The notes: a model not told the origin generated them from the sequence alone. Counted from the stretch's first letter, positions 1 to 6,488 are shown. The stretch: DNA of 11,062 bases from Gemmatimonadota bacterium (GCA_030641505.1 DAOWHI010000104.1:1-11062), one strand, 5' to 3'. Numbers and translations are program-made.

Positions 1-750
1 CGATGGAAACTCGTCGAAGCCGAGATGATGCTCGGTCTCGGTGGGCGCCGCGGCCGACACGACCGACAACGATCCGTCACGAGCACCAAATCGACCCCGA
101 TTAACGACGAACAACCGACCATCAGGCGCCAGCGCCGCCCCGCCGGAGTTCTCGCCCGAGAGCTCGATCGTCTCGACCACCTGCAGCGACGAGATGTCGA
201 TCACCGAAACAGTCCCCGACCGCACTGGAACGAAATCATCGCCGAGCTCGGCGTTGATCACGTACGCCCGCTGGCCGTCGGCCACTATAAACTCGGGGAA
301 AAACCCCACCAGAATCTGAGCCTCGACTTCGCCGGTCCTCACGTTGACCGGTGATACCGAGTCGAGGTTTGGATTGCCGACCAGCACCGTATCATCGTCG
401 ATAAACGCTACGCCGGTTGCACCCGAGTTCTCAGGGAGCTCCGCGCGCCGCACGACGAACCGCCCTTCGAGGTCGACGATCGCCACCTCGGGGAGCAATC
501 CCATCGGAATGACGACGGTCGAACCCCGAACGGCAAACCCCACCGGAGATCCATCAAACCCAATCCCGATCGTGAACTGGTTCTCCGGACGATCGACCTC
601 GAACACCGTCAGCGTTCGGTCGATGCTGTTCAACACCACGCCGACCTCTGCGTCATCCGGAATGTCGGGCCCGAAGCTGCTGCTATCGTCGCAAGCGATG
701 CCGACGGCGAGGACCACAGCCATCATTATGCTCTTCATCATTGTCTTCAT
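1..750 (-). CDS. Beta-propeller (YVTN-type) lipoprotein-like protein, 3' end cut by window; candidate BtuG-like B12-capture subunit
   Basis: The frame is open from an ATG at 750 to the window edge, giving 250 codons without a stop, so the C-terminus is missing. The N-terminus has lysines at 2 and 6, a hydrophobic stretch, and a cysteine at residue 20 followed by DDSSS. This resembles a lipoprotein signal, although the residues before the Cys (G-I-A) are not a perfect lipobox. The rest shows repeated blades of roughly 40 residues, with the beta-rich pattern of YVTN/YncE-like propellers: 'VSVIDISSLQVVETIEL' near 181-197 and 'APDGRLFVVNRG' near 208-219. The ATG overlaps the stop of the TonB receptor gene (ATGA), which decides the start; a GAGG lies 3 nt upstream. 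It is the last visible gene of a riboswitch-controlled B12 uptake operon. A propeller beside BtuB recalls BtuG of Bacteroides, which binds cobalamin at the cell surface. That role here is inferred from context and fold, and a different ligand or structural role is possible. Confidence 0.8.
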   Translation of the reverse strand, partial: MKTMMKSIMMAVVLAVGIACDDSSSFGPDIPDDAEVGVVLNSIDRTLTVFEVDRPENQFTIGIGFDGSPVGFAVRGSTVVIPMGLLPEVAIVDLEGRFVVRRAELPENSGATGVAFIDDDTVLVGNPNLDSVSPVNVRTGEVEAQILVGFFPEFIVADGQRAYVINAELGDDFVPVRSGTVSVIDISSLQVVETIELSGENSGGAALAPDGRLFVVNRGRFGARDGSLSVVSAAAPTETEHHLGFDEFPS

Positions 751-2909
751 AATCCTCGATCGCTGGTTTGGGGCCTGATCCTGAGTTGCACCCGGAACCG
801 TCGCCCGGGCTCGGGAAAGCCAAAGATAAGGGCTTGCGTCTGCCCGCCCACGCGGTCGATCGCCAGCTCGGTCTCGGCGCCGAGCGAGCCGGCCCGCCAC
901 AGCCACGCCAGAGCAACGTCAAACGTCCAGAATCCGGGCAGTTGATTGGCTTCTGTCGGGGCGGTCGTACGGGGACCGGTGTAGTGTGACTCGCCCCGCA
1001 GTCGCCAATCTCCGGGTGTCCATTCTACCCGCGAACGAGCGTTGTGTTGCGGCCGGTACACGACCTGTGCATCGGCTCGCCCTTCAGACGAATCGTAGCG
1101 AACGCGAGCGTTGGCGTAGCTGAGATCGGCGGTCAGGTCGAGCCTCGCGAATACCGCGCTCAGCCATACCTCTCCACCACGTCGCCGAACGTCGAAGTTC
1201 TGCGGGCTCCATATGAATCGGAAGTCGGGGGCCCACTCGATCATGTCATCGACGTCGGCGCGATAAACCGATCCCCCGAGAGCCAGGGCGATCGGGCCGG
1301 GTCGGTGTACCGACACCCCGATGTCGATCTCCGACACCACCCGCTCCGGCCTGAGCTCCGGGTTCGGAGCGACGCCGATCGCCGCATCGAAGAACAGGTC
1401 GCCGAGCGCGGGCGGGTTAAAAGCACTCCGGTGTGCGACATCGAGTCGTAGCCGCTCGGTGGTTAGACTCACGCCGATGGTATGACTGACGAACCAAGCG
1501 TTGGTCACGTCGTCGCGATCGAGCCGGGCTTGAGCGGTTAGCTCGACATCACCGACGTCACCGACCGCGCGGGCGCCGACGCCAAAATCGTCGAAGTCAC
1601 CAAACGTTCCGTCTGCCAAACCGTCGGCCTCCACTCCGCGATGTCGCAAATCGCCGTCGAAACCGATCTCGCGCAGCGGCCCCGAGCCCACCTCGCGGGT
1701 GATCGAACCCCGCAGCCCCAGCTCGTCTACGGTTGTCTCATCGTCGTACGCGGGACCCAGCGGTGGCTCGGGATCACGATGCTCGAGCCGCTGCCGGGCG
1801 CCATAGAACGCGAGCTCACTCGAGCCACTGTCTCTCGTCTCGCTCCAACTGGCATGAAGACGAACTCGGTCAAAGGTCTGCCGCGCATGGACCGATGGCG
1901 CGAAGGCCTTGCCTGGGAGCCCACGATCGCCGTACTCGACCGCCGCGCGAACACCCACCCGACCACCCCCGATGGAACGCTCGGCGGTTCCAAACACGCT
2001 CGTCCGCCGAAGGTCGGCGTTCGTCCGGGTCCCTGAACGACCTCCCGCGGCAGCCGGCAATTGGTAGTCGAACCCGCCGTCGGCGCCGCTCATAAGGCCG
2101 CCCGCCGACCACCGCCACGCATCGACTGCACTGCCGGTTTCGACGCTTCCACGTCTGGACCCCAACGATCCGACGCCGACAACGACCTCCGTGGTAGCAC
2201 CCGGCGGCCGCGACTCAACGGCGATCACACCAGCCCGAGCACGCGGTCCGTACCGCGCCGAACGCGCTCCAATCTGCACCGTCACAGACTCGACGGTACC
2301 AGCAGAGATCGTGCTCAAGTCAGCGGCGCCAGTGACCGGATCGTTGATCGCCACGCCATCCAGCAGCACCAGCACACCTTCCGCACCACTGCCACGGATC
2401 ATGGCGTGCTCTGGGCCCCCGAGTCCGGTCCGCCGTACGACGACGCCGGGCACCCGGTCGACCAGGTCGCCCACCGTGGTTGCGCCCGATCGATCGATCG
2501 TCGACCGATCAATCCTAAAACCACTCGCGTCGCGACTGGGGCCGCGGGCGATCACCGGCTCAACCGGGACCGCTGCAAGTGACAGCTCCACCGCGATCCG
2601 AGTGGTTCGCCCGTGGACGACTTCGACCTCGACCTCACTTGACCGGTAACCGAGCCTCCGGACGTGGATCACATGCGTGCCCGAATGCACCGCCTTGAAC
2701 CGGAACTCGCCGTTCGGTCCGGCTGTGGCGATGAGCCCCAAACCGACGACCTCGACGGTCGCGAACGGCACCACGTGCTGAGTTTCGCTATCAACGATCG
2801 AGCCCACGATCTCGCCTGGCCATTGGGCACGGGTGCCGTCGCCGACCGCGCCATCAACCAACGCGGCCAACGGGAGTCCGATGATCAGCGAGATCGTGAG
2901 TCGGGTCAT
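747..2909 (-). CDS. btuB: TonB-dependent outer-membrane receptor, BtuB-like, with N-terminal carboxypeptidase-regulatory-like domain
   Basis: This 720-residue protein is predicted to take up corrinoids across the outer membrane using TonB energy. Residues 1 to about 23 look like a signal peptide. Residues 32-110 resemble a carboxypeptidase-regulatory-like (beta-sandwich) domain, with 'GEIVGSIVDSET', 'GPNGEFRF' and 'HVRRLGYRS'. A TonB-box-like 'EPVIARG' lies at 117-123. The plug domain runs from about 132 to 235 ('VGDLVDRVPGVVVRR', 'MIRGSG', 'VLLDGVAIND', 'GVIAVESR'). A beta-barrel rich in alternating residues fills the rest, ending near 'RRFRVQLRIRP'. The frame is also open upstream to 2996, but the ATG at 2909 precedes a proper signal peptide, overlaps the btuD stop as ATGA, and has GGAG 8 nt upstream. 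It lies downstream of a cobalamin riboswitch with btuFCD, which supports B12 rather than iron as the substrate. The extra N-terminal domain is absent from E. coli BtuB. The family assignment is firm; the exact corrinoid is inferred. Confidence 0.88.
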   Translation of the reverse strand: MTRLTISLIIGLPLAALVDGAVGDGTRAQWPGEIVGSIVDSETQHVVPFATVEVVGLGLIATAGPNGEFRFKAVHSGTHVIHVRRLGYRSSEVEVEVVHGRTTRIAVELSLAAVPVEPVIARGPSRDASGFRIDRSTIDRSGATTVGDLVDRVPGVVVRRTGLGGPEHAMIRGSGAEGVLVLLDGVAINDPVTGAADLSTISAGTVESVTVQIGARSARYGPRARAGVIAVESRPPGATTEVVVGVGSLGSRRGSVETGSAVDAWRWSAGGLMSGADGGFDYQLPAAAGGRSGTRTNADLRRTSVFGTAERSIGGGRVGVRAAVEYGDRGLPGKAFAPSVHARQTFDRVRLHASWSETRDSGSSELAFYGARQRLEHRDPEPPLGPAYDDETTVDELGLRGSITREVGSGPLREIGFDGDLRHRGVEADGLADGTFGDFDDFGVGARAVGDVGDVELTAQARLDRDDVTNAWFVSHTIGVSLTTERLRLDVAHRSAFNPPALGDLFFDAAIGVAPNPELRPERVVSEIDIGVSVHRPGPIALALGGSVYRADVDDMIEWAPDFRFIWSPQNFDVRRRGGEVWLSAVFARLDLTADLSYANARVRYDSSEGRADAQVVYRPQHNARSRVEWTPGDWRLRGESHYTGPRTTAPTEANQLPGFWTFDVALAWLWRAGSLGAETELAIDRVGGQTQALIFGFPEPGRRFRVQLRIRPQTSDRGL

Positions 2910-3730
2910 GAGGCCGACTCCGAATGCAGGGTAACCACTTGAGGGGCACCCTGATCGGGGCCCGGCCCAGGGTGCGCCACTACTTTGATCGGCCATCCGT
3001 ACACATCACTCAGCGTGCGCTCTTGGAGCACGGCCTCGGGAGGTCCCTCCGCCGCCACGCGGCCTCGATGCAGCAGGATCAGACGATCCGCGTATCGCGC
3101 CGCCAGATTCAAGTTGTGGGTCGATAGCAGTACGGTCCTTCCCTTGACCGCCTGAGCGGTCAAGAGCTCCCAGATCGCCATCTCGCTAGCGATGTCGAGT
3201 GCCGCGGTCGGCTCATCCAACGCCAGCGCCAGCGGCTCCTGCGCCAGCGCGCGGGCCAGCCGGGCCCTTTGGCGCTCGCCGCCGGACAGTGTCGCGAACG
3301 ATCGGTCGGCTAGCGTCTCGACCCGGCACCGCTGCATCGAACGCTCGATTGCGCGTCGGTCGGCCGCGCCGGGCCGACGCCACGCACCCAGATGCGGGTA
3401 GCGTCCCATCGTCACCAGCTCGCGCACGGTCACTGGAAACGTCGGCTCCTCATGCTGAGCCATGATCCCCACCCGGCGTGCGATCTCGAGCGCGCCCCAC
3501 GCCGACAACGGCCGGCCAAGAAGCTCCGTTTGCCCGCGGTTCGGCACGCGCGCCCCGACCAACAGTCGGATGAGCGTCGATTTTCCCGACCCGTTGGGCC
3601 CAACCAACGCGACGATCTCGCCAGCAGCCACGCCGAGTGTGGCCTCGTCGATCGCTTCCCGATCTGCACTCGGATAGCGATAACCAAGCCGAGTCGTGCG
3701 CCACACGACGTTGTCCCGCCGCGACTTCAT
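2906..3730 (-). CDS. btuD: Vitamin B12 ABC transporter ATP-binding protein
   Basis: The 274-residue ATPase of a FecCD-type importer hydrolyses ATP at the cytoplasmic face to drive B12 import. Visible motifs are Walker A GPNGSGKS at 44-51, a Q-loop Gln at 92, signature LSGGERQ at 148-154, Walker B ending in Asp172-Glu173, D-loop AALD at 176-179 and switch His205 in STHNLN. All key residues are present, so it should be active. The tail from about 253 (Pro/Gly-rich, ending SESAS) has no recognised motif. The same frame stays open far upstream into btuC, but that part has no ABC character. The ATG at 3730 overlaps the btuC stop (ATGA) and gives a normal family length. The last codon overlaps the receptor start in the same way. 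Related ATPases serve siderophore or haem importers; the upstream riboswitch favours B12. Confidence 0.92.
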   Translation of the reverse strand: MKSRRDNVVWRTTRLGYRYPSADREAIDEATLGVAAGEIVALVGPNGSGKSTLIRLLVGARVPNRGQTELLGRPLSAWGALEIARRVGIMAQHEEPTFPVTVRELVTMGRYPHLGAWRRPGAADRRAIERSMQRCRVETLADRSFATLSGGERQRARLARALAQEPLALALDEPTAALDIASEMAIWELLTAQAVKGRTVLLSTHNLNLAARYADRLILLHRGRVAAEGPPEAVLQERTLSDVYGWPIKVVAHPGPGPDQGAPQVVTLHSESAS

Positions 3731-4725
3731 GCCTGCGCCCGGCGCGTCTGGCGGCGCAGGACGAGGACGAAAAACGGCACCCCGACGAACGCAGTGATGA
3801 CACCCAACGGCACCTCCGCCGGTGCAGTGATCACTCGGGCTACGGTATCGGCCAACGGTAGAAACGCCGCCCCCACGAGCAAGGTCGCGGGCAACAGGAA
3901 GCGGTGTCCACCACCCCACACGAGGCGCACGGTGTGTGGCACGAACAAACCGACAAACCCGATGCCGCCAGCGGCGACGACCGCGCCGGCGGTCAACAAC
4001 GAGGCGGTCAGGTAGGCCAGCAAACGGACCCGCTGAACCGGGACGCCAAGAAACCCGGCTGTCTCCTCGCCGTGTGCAATCAGGTCGAACGATCGCGCCA
4101 GCCCAAGTAGCACGATCGATGCGCCGCCGAGCGCGAGCGCCAACATCCACACCGACCGCCAGCTGGCGCCACCGAGACCGCCCATCATCCAAAAGACCGC
4201 GGCGCGAAACGCTTCCGTCTCCTGAAAGCTGAGCGCGAGCAGGATGCAAGCATTGAAGAACGTGCCGGCAACCACGCCTGACAGAAGCAGCACCCGGACA
4301 TCGAGTCGTTGTTCGACGTTGGTCGCGATCCTGAGCACCAGCGCTATCGCCAACGCCGCGCCGGCAAACGCCGAAACCGGCACGGACCAGCCGGCCACTC
4401 CAGCCCAACCCGCGCCGATAGCCAACACCGCGCCGACCGCCGCCCCACCCGAGACGCCAAGGACGTACGGGTCGGCGAGCGGGTTTCTGAGGAGCGCCTG
4501 AAACGTCGCCCCGGCCAGACCCAAAGCACCGCCGACGAGCGCGGCCAGCACCGCCCGAGGGAGCCGGAGGTCGCGAGTGATCGCGACTGCGATCGGGTCG
4601 CCATTGCCCGAGAGCCCCTCCCACACACCGCTCCACCCGAGCCCAACCGCGCCAAAGCGAAGGCTAATGGCGATCGCCACCGGCACGGCTAGCACCAAAC
4701 CGGCCAACACCGGACCGCGGCTCAT
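3727..4725 (-). CDS. btuC: Vitamin B12 ABC transporter permease (FecCD family)
   Basis: This 332-residue polytopic inner-membrane protein forms the translocation channel, working as a homodimer with BtuD. Many hydrophobic segments span the whole length, beginning with 'VLAGLVLAVPVAIAI' at 6-20. FecCD family landmarks are 'LRLPRAVLAALVGGALG' near 53-69, 'RNPLADPYVLGVSGGA' at 80-95, 'GIGFVGLFVPHTVRL' near 254-268 and 'PLGVITAFVGVPFFVLVL' at 306-323. The length matches the family. The ATG at 4725 was chosen because it overlaps the btuF stop as ATGA and follows a GGGGG run 8 nt upstream; a TTG at 4740 would add five residues and is less likely. The substrate is inferred from the cobalamin riboswitch that leads the operon. 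FecCD permeases cannot be told apart from siderophore permeases by motif alone. Confidence 0.92.
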   Translation of the reverse strand: MSRGPVLAGLVLAVPVAIAISLRFGAVGLGWSGVWEGLSGNGDPIAVAITRDLRLPRAVLAALVGGALGLAGATFQALLRNPLADPYVLGVSGGAAVGAVLAIGAGWAGVAGWSVPVSAFAGAALAIALVLRIATNVEQRLDVRVLLLSGVVAGTFFNACILLALSFQETEAFRAAVFWMMGGLGGASWRSVWMLALALGGASIVLLGLARSFDLIAHGEETAGFLGVPVQRVRLLAYLTASLLTAGAVVAAGGIGFVGLFVPHTVRLVWGGGHRFLLPATLLVGAAFLPLADTVARVITAPAEVPLGVITAFVGVPFFVLVLRRQTRRAQA

Positions 4726-5612
4726 GGCGCCGGCCCCCAAGCTTCGACCAGTGCCTCGTGGAGGGTTCTCGCGACGCTTCCCAGGTGGGGGCCCGGGCGG
4801 TTCAACAAGTGGGTCGGGATCACCACAATCCGTCCCTCGCGAACGGCCCTGAGATCACGCCAACCCGGCTTCTTGGTGAAAGCGTCGGCGACGTTAGTCG
4901 CAGAATCATCAGCCGGGACGACGATCACGTCCGGTTGAGCGGCCAGCACTGCTTCGAGCGAAACCTCGGGCCAGCCATTGTAGAGCTCGGCAAACGCGGG
5001 GATACCGCCGGCGATCTCAATCAGCTGACCGACAAACGTGCGCCGACCCGCCGTTCTCGGAGGGGCTCCGAGCAAGGCGTAGAAGACTGTGGGTTTGGGG
5101 TGCCTGAGGCCGGCCGTCGAAACGACCGCCAACGACTCACGGACCGCAGCCGACAACCTCGCGGCTCGATCGGACAGATCGAGCAGCATCCCGAGCTCGT
5201 CCAAGGACCGAAAGACGTCGGTTGTATCCTCGATCGACGCCGCGTGGAAGCCGATGCCGCCGGCTTCGAGCCGCGAGCGCAGCCCCCGGTACTCTGCGGA
5301 CTCCCAGCCGATTACCAAGTCAGGCTCCAGCGCGATCAGCGCTTCCAGGCTCGGGTCGAGCCCTCCACCCACGCTTGGCAAGTCGGCTACCTCGGGGGCG
5401 GTGTCGTAGCGCGTCCGGCCGACCAGACGATCAGTCGCGTCCAGCGCCACGATCGCATCCGTCATGCTCGGAACGAGCGATACCACGCGCTGAGCGCGAA
5501 CCACCGGCGCAGCGTCACTCTGCTCGGCCGCAGGCCGCTGTGGCCGGTTGCAGCTTGCCAGCAACAGCGTCGATGCGGCAACGATCGAGAGAAGTCGGCT
5601 CGTGGTCAACAC
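4722..5612 (-). CDS. btuF: B12-binding substrate-binding lipoprotein of the ABC importer
   Basis: The product is a 296-residue periplasmic binding protein that would deliver corrinoid to BtuCD. Residues 5-20 form a hydrophobic signal, and 'LASC' with Cys21 is a canonical lipobox, so it is probably membrane-anchored. A low-complexity linker follows, and then a TroA/BtuF-like two-lobe fold: 'RVVSLVPSMTDAIVAL' near 42-57, 'LDPSLEALIALEPDLVIGWES' near 85-105 with Trp103, 'WPEVSLEAVLAAQPDVIVV' near 214-232, and 'NRPGPHLG' at 271-278. The start is not certain. GTG at 5612 and TTG at 5609 both follow an AGGG at 5620-5617, with spacings of 4 and 7 nt. The frame continues upstream through the riboswitch and terminator to 5780; that extension is not coding. 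Its stop overlaps the btuC ATG. It is the first gene of the riboswitch-controlled operon. Confidence 0.88.
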   Translation of the reverse strand: MLTTSRLLSIVAASTLLLASCNRPQRPAAEQSDAAPVVRAQRVVSLVPSMTDAIVALDATDRLVGRTRYDTAPEVADLPSVGGGLDPSLEALIALEPDLVIGWESAEYRGLRSRLEAGGIGFHAASIEDTTDVFRSLDELGMLLDLSDRAARLSAAVRESLAVVSTAGLRHPKPTVFYALLGAPPRTAGRRTFVGQLIEIAGGIPAFAELYNGWPEVSLEAVLAAQPDVIVVPADDSATNVADAFTKKPGWRDLRAVREGRIVVIPTHLLNRPGPHLGSVARTLHEALVEAWGPAP

Positions 5613-5613
5613 C

Positions 5614-5620
5614 CCACCCT
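5614..5620 (-). promoter_or_regulatory. Ribosome binding site of btuF
   Basis: AGGGTGG lies directly before the tandem GTG-TTG start pair and only about 10 nt after the terminator T-run. Its spacing fits the TTG (5609) slightly better than the GTG (5612), so the first residue remains ambiguous by one codon. Confidence 0.5.
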
Positions 5621-5630
5621 GAGAAAATCC

Positions 5631-5662
5631 AAAAAAAAGCCTGCCCGCGGAAGCGGACAGGC
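5631..5662 (-). terminator. Intrinsic terminator of the cobalamin riboswitch (expression platform)
   Basis: On the minus strand a 10-bp stem is formed by GCCTGTCCGC (5662-5653) and GCGGGCAGGC (5648-5639), with one G-U pair and a TTCC loop. Eight Ts follow at 5638-5631. The hairpin lies between the riboswitch aptamer and the btuF start, the usual place for a transcription-terminating expression platform. It should form when cobalamin is bound and stop transcription before the uptake genes. Confidence 0.88.
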
Positions 5663-5726
5663 GGTGGAGACCGGGCCAGCCGACCTCTCGCCGCATCCCT
5701 CCCGCGAAGGATAACAACGGAGAGAA

Positions 5727-5862
5727 CGCCTCGAGGCAGGTCTCCTGACTTCGGCCGCCCCGGTCGGGCGGGCCGTTCACAGTGGCGGGGCCGCTGCGGA
5801 TTCACACCGCATTCCCTATTCTCCCGTCGTCGACCATCGTCGCTGACAGGCACCTCAAAACG
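5727..5862 (-). promoter_or_regulatory. Cobalamin (B12) riboswitch aptamer
   Basis: Conserved cobalamin riboswitch elements occur in order on the minus strand. They are GAGGTGCC at about 5856, GGGAATGCGGTGTGAATCCG and GCGGCCCCGCCACTGTGA in the core (within about 5815-5770), a GC-rich P6-like hairpin, and the B12 box GAAGTCAGGAGACCTGCC at 5752-5735. A closing P1 stem can be drawn between CGTTTTGA (5862-5855) and TCGAGGCG (5734-5727), with all eight positions paired when G-U is allowed. The aptamer lies 115 nt before btuF and is followed by an intrinsic terminator, so cobalamin binding is expected to switch off btuF-btuC-btuD-btuB and the propeller gene. I cannot tell from sequence alone whether adenosyl- or hydroxocobalamin is preferred. 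Confidence 0.95.
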
Positions 5863-5878
5863 ATCAGTGCGTTACGTC

Positions 5879-5909
5879 ATTCTATCCTCACCGTTAACGA
5901 CATCTACAA
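5879..5909 (-). promoter_or_regulatory. Possible promoter of the B12 uptake operon
   Basis: TAGAAT (5884-5879) resembles a -10 box and would start transcription near 5872, about 10 nt before the riboswitch P1 stem. The best -35 candidate, TTGTAG (5909-5904), matches only partly, is spaced at 19 nt and overlaps the stop codon of the BFN gene. A perfect 8-nt palindrome CGTTAACG (5898-5891) lies between the two boxes and could be an operator or chance. The position is sensible but the match is weak. Confidence 0.35.
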
Positions 5910-6404
5910 CGAAAAGCGCCCGAAGTCCTCCGGGTTCATGCGTCGGAGGTATTCCTTCAGATCCTCCGGCTCGTACGCCTCTTCCTCGACCTCCCCCACC
6001 TCATCAGCGGTGTGGTCGAGAAGCGTCTCGGAGGCGTAGATCGGAGCGTTCAGTCTCAGTGCCAGGGCGATCGAGTCGCTCGGACGCGCGTCGATCGAAA
6101 TCACATCCTCAGCATTCTGAACGAAAACCTGTGCGTAATAGGTGTTGTTCTTGAGCGCGCCGATGATGACTTGAGTGAGCTCGCCGTGAAGTGCACGAAC
6201 GATATTCTTCATGAGGTCATGCGTGAGCGGGCGCGAGAATTTCACCCCCGCCAACTCAGTGGCGATAGCGCTCGCCTCGCTGGGCCCGATCCAAATCGGC
6301 AGGTACCGGTCACCCTCCTTCTCCTTCAGGATGACGATCGGCGACTGAGTCGAGGCGTCGATCCCCAGGCTCGCTACGCTGACTTCAATGACTTCGTTCT
6401 CCAC
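5904..6404 (-). CDS. Bifunctional nuclease (BFN/DUF151) domain protein
   Basis: This 166-residue cytoplasmic protein has a BFN (DUF151) domain at about residues 1-135. Landmarks are 'LPIWIGPSEASAIA' at about 35-48, 'RPLTHDLMKNIV' at about 58-69 and 'IDARPSDSIALALR' at about 104-117. An acidic region follows ('EVGEVEEEAYEPEDLKEYL') and the tail ends 'EDFGRFSL'. Plant and bacterial members have been reported to have DNase and RNase activity, but the cellular role in most bacteria is unknown. The start is GTG at 6404, preceded by AAGGGG about 4 nt upstream; no ATG gives a complete domain. It lies 84 nt after ahcY on the same strand and may be cotranscribed with it, although a strong hairpin sits in the gap. 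Its stop lies just before the B12 operon promoter region. Confidence 0.9.
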   Translation of the reverse strand: MENEVIEVSVASLGIDASTQSPIVILKEKEGDRYLPIWIGPSEASAIATELAGVKFSRPLTHDLMKNIVRALHGELTQVIIGALKNNTYYAQVFVQNAEDVISIDARPSDSIALALRLNAPIYASETLLDHTADEVGEVEEEAYEPEDLKEYLRRMNPEDFGRFSL

Positions 6405-6441
6405 GGTGCCCCTTTTCTAACGCTTCAACTGCAACATAAAT

Positions 6442-6479
6442 GCCATCCCGCGGCCGGGACAACCGGCCACGGGCATGGC
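6442..6479 (-). other. Strong GC-rich hairpin between ahcY and the BFN gene
   Basis: On the minus strand an 11-bp stem, CCCGTGGCCGG with CCGGCCGCGGG (one G-U pair, 5-nt TTGTC loop), occupies 6473-6447. It is extended by GCCAT/ATGGC (6479-6475 with 6446-6442) across a single bulged G. It lies 10 nt after the ahcY stop. No T-run follows, so it is not a standard intrinsic terminator. It may protect the 3' end of the metK-ahcY mRNA, cause partial termination, or act as a processing point. Confidence 0.6.
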
Positions 6480-6488
6480 CCGGGGCGC

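Noticed and set aside
2488..2510. GATCGATCGATCG run that looks like a short tandem repeat or site.
   Set aside because: It is explained by the duplicated IDRS residues at the start of the receptor plug domain. It is too short for a repeat element and is counted within the CGATCG observation.
2910..2996. 29-residue N-terminal extension of the TonB receptor (start at 2996).
   Set aside because: It would place a Pro/Gly/Ser-rich tail before the signal peptide and overlap btuD deeply. ATG 2909 fits the signal peptide and the ATGA pattern.
3731..4636. Long open frame upstream of btuD, about 300 codons in the same frame, which could suggest a fused N-terminal domain.
   Set aside because: It overlaps btuC in another frame, is Arg/Gly/Trp-rich without any domain, and the ATGA overlap at 3727-3730 plus normal ATPase length place the start at 3730.
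4758..5714. Plus-strand open frame of 318 codons opposite btuF.
   Set aside because: It is antisense to a well-supported gene, has atypical Arg/Gln/Asp-rich composition, no domain, and runs into the riboswitch. It is a GC-rich shadow frame.
5613..5780. Upstream extension of the btuF frame by 56 codons.
   Set aside because: It would translate through the B12 box and the terminator hairpin and adds no domain. The lipoprotein signal starts at the GTG/TTG near 5610.
5222..6154. Plus-strand open frame of 310 codons spanning the riboswitch and part of the BFN gene.
   Set aside because: Its Arg/Ser/Pro-rich low-complexity translation, opposite a conserved RNA element and a recognised gene, indicates chance openness.
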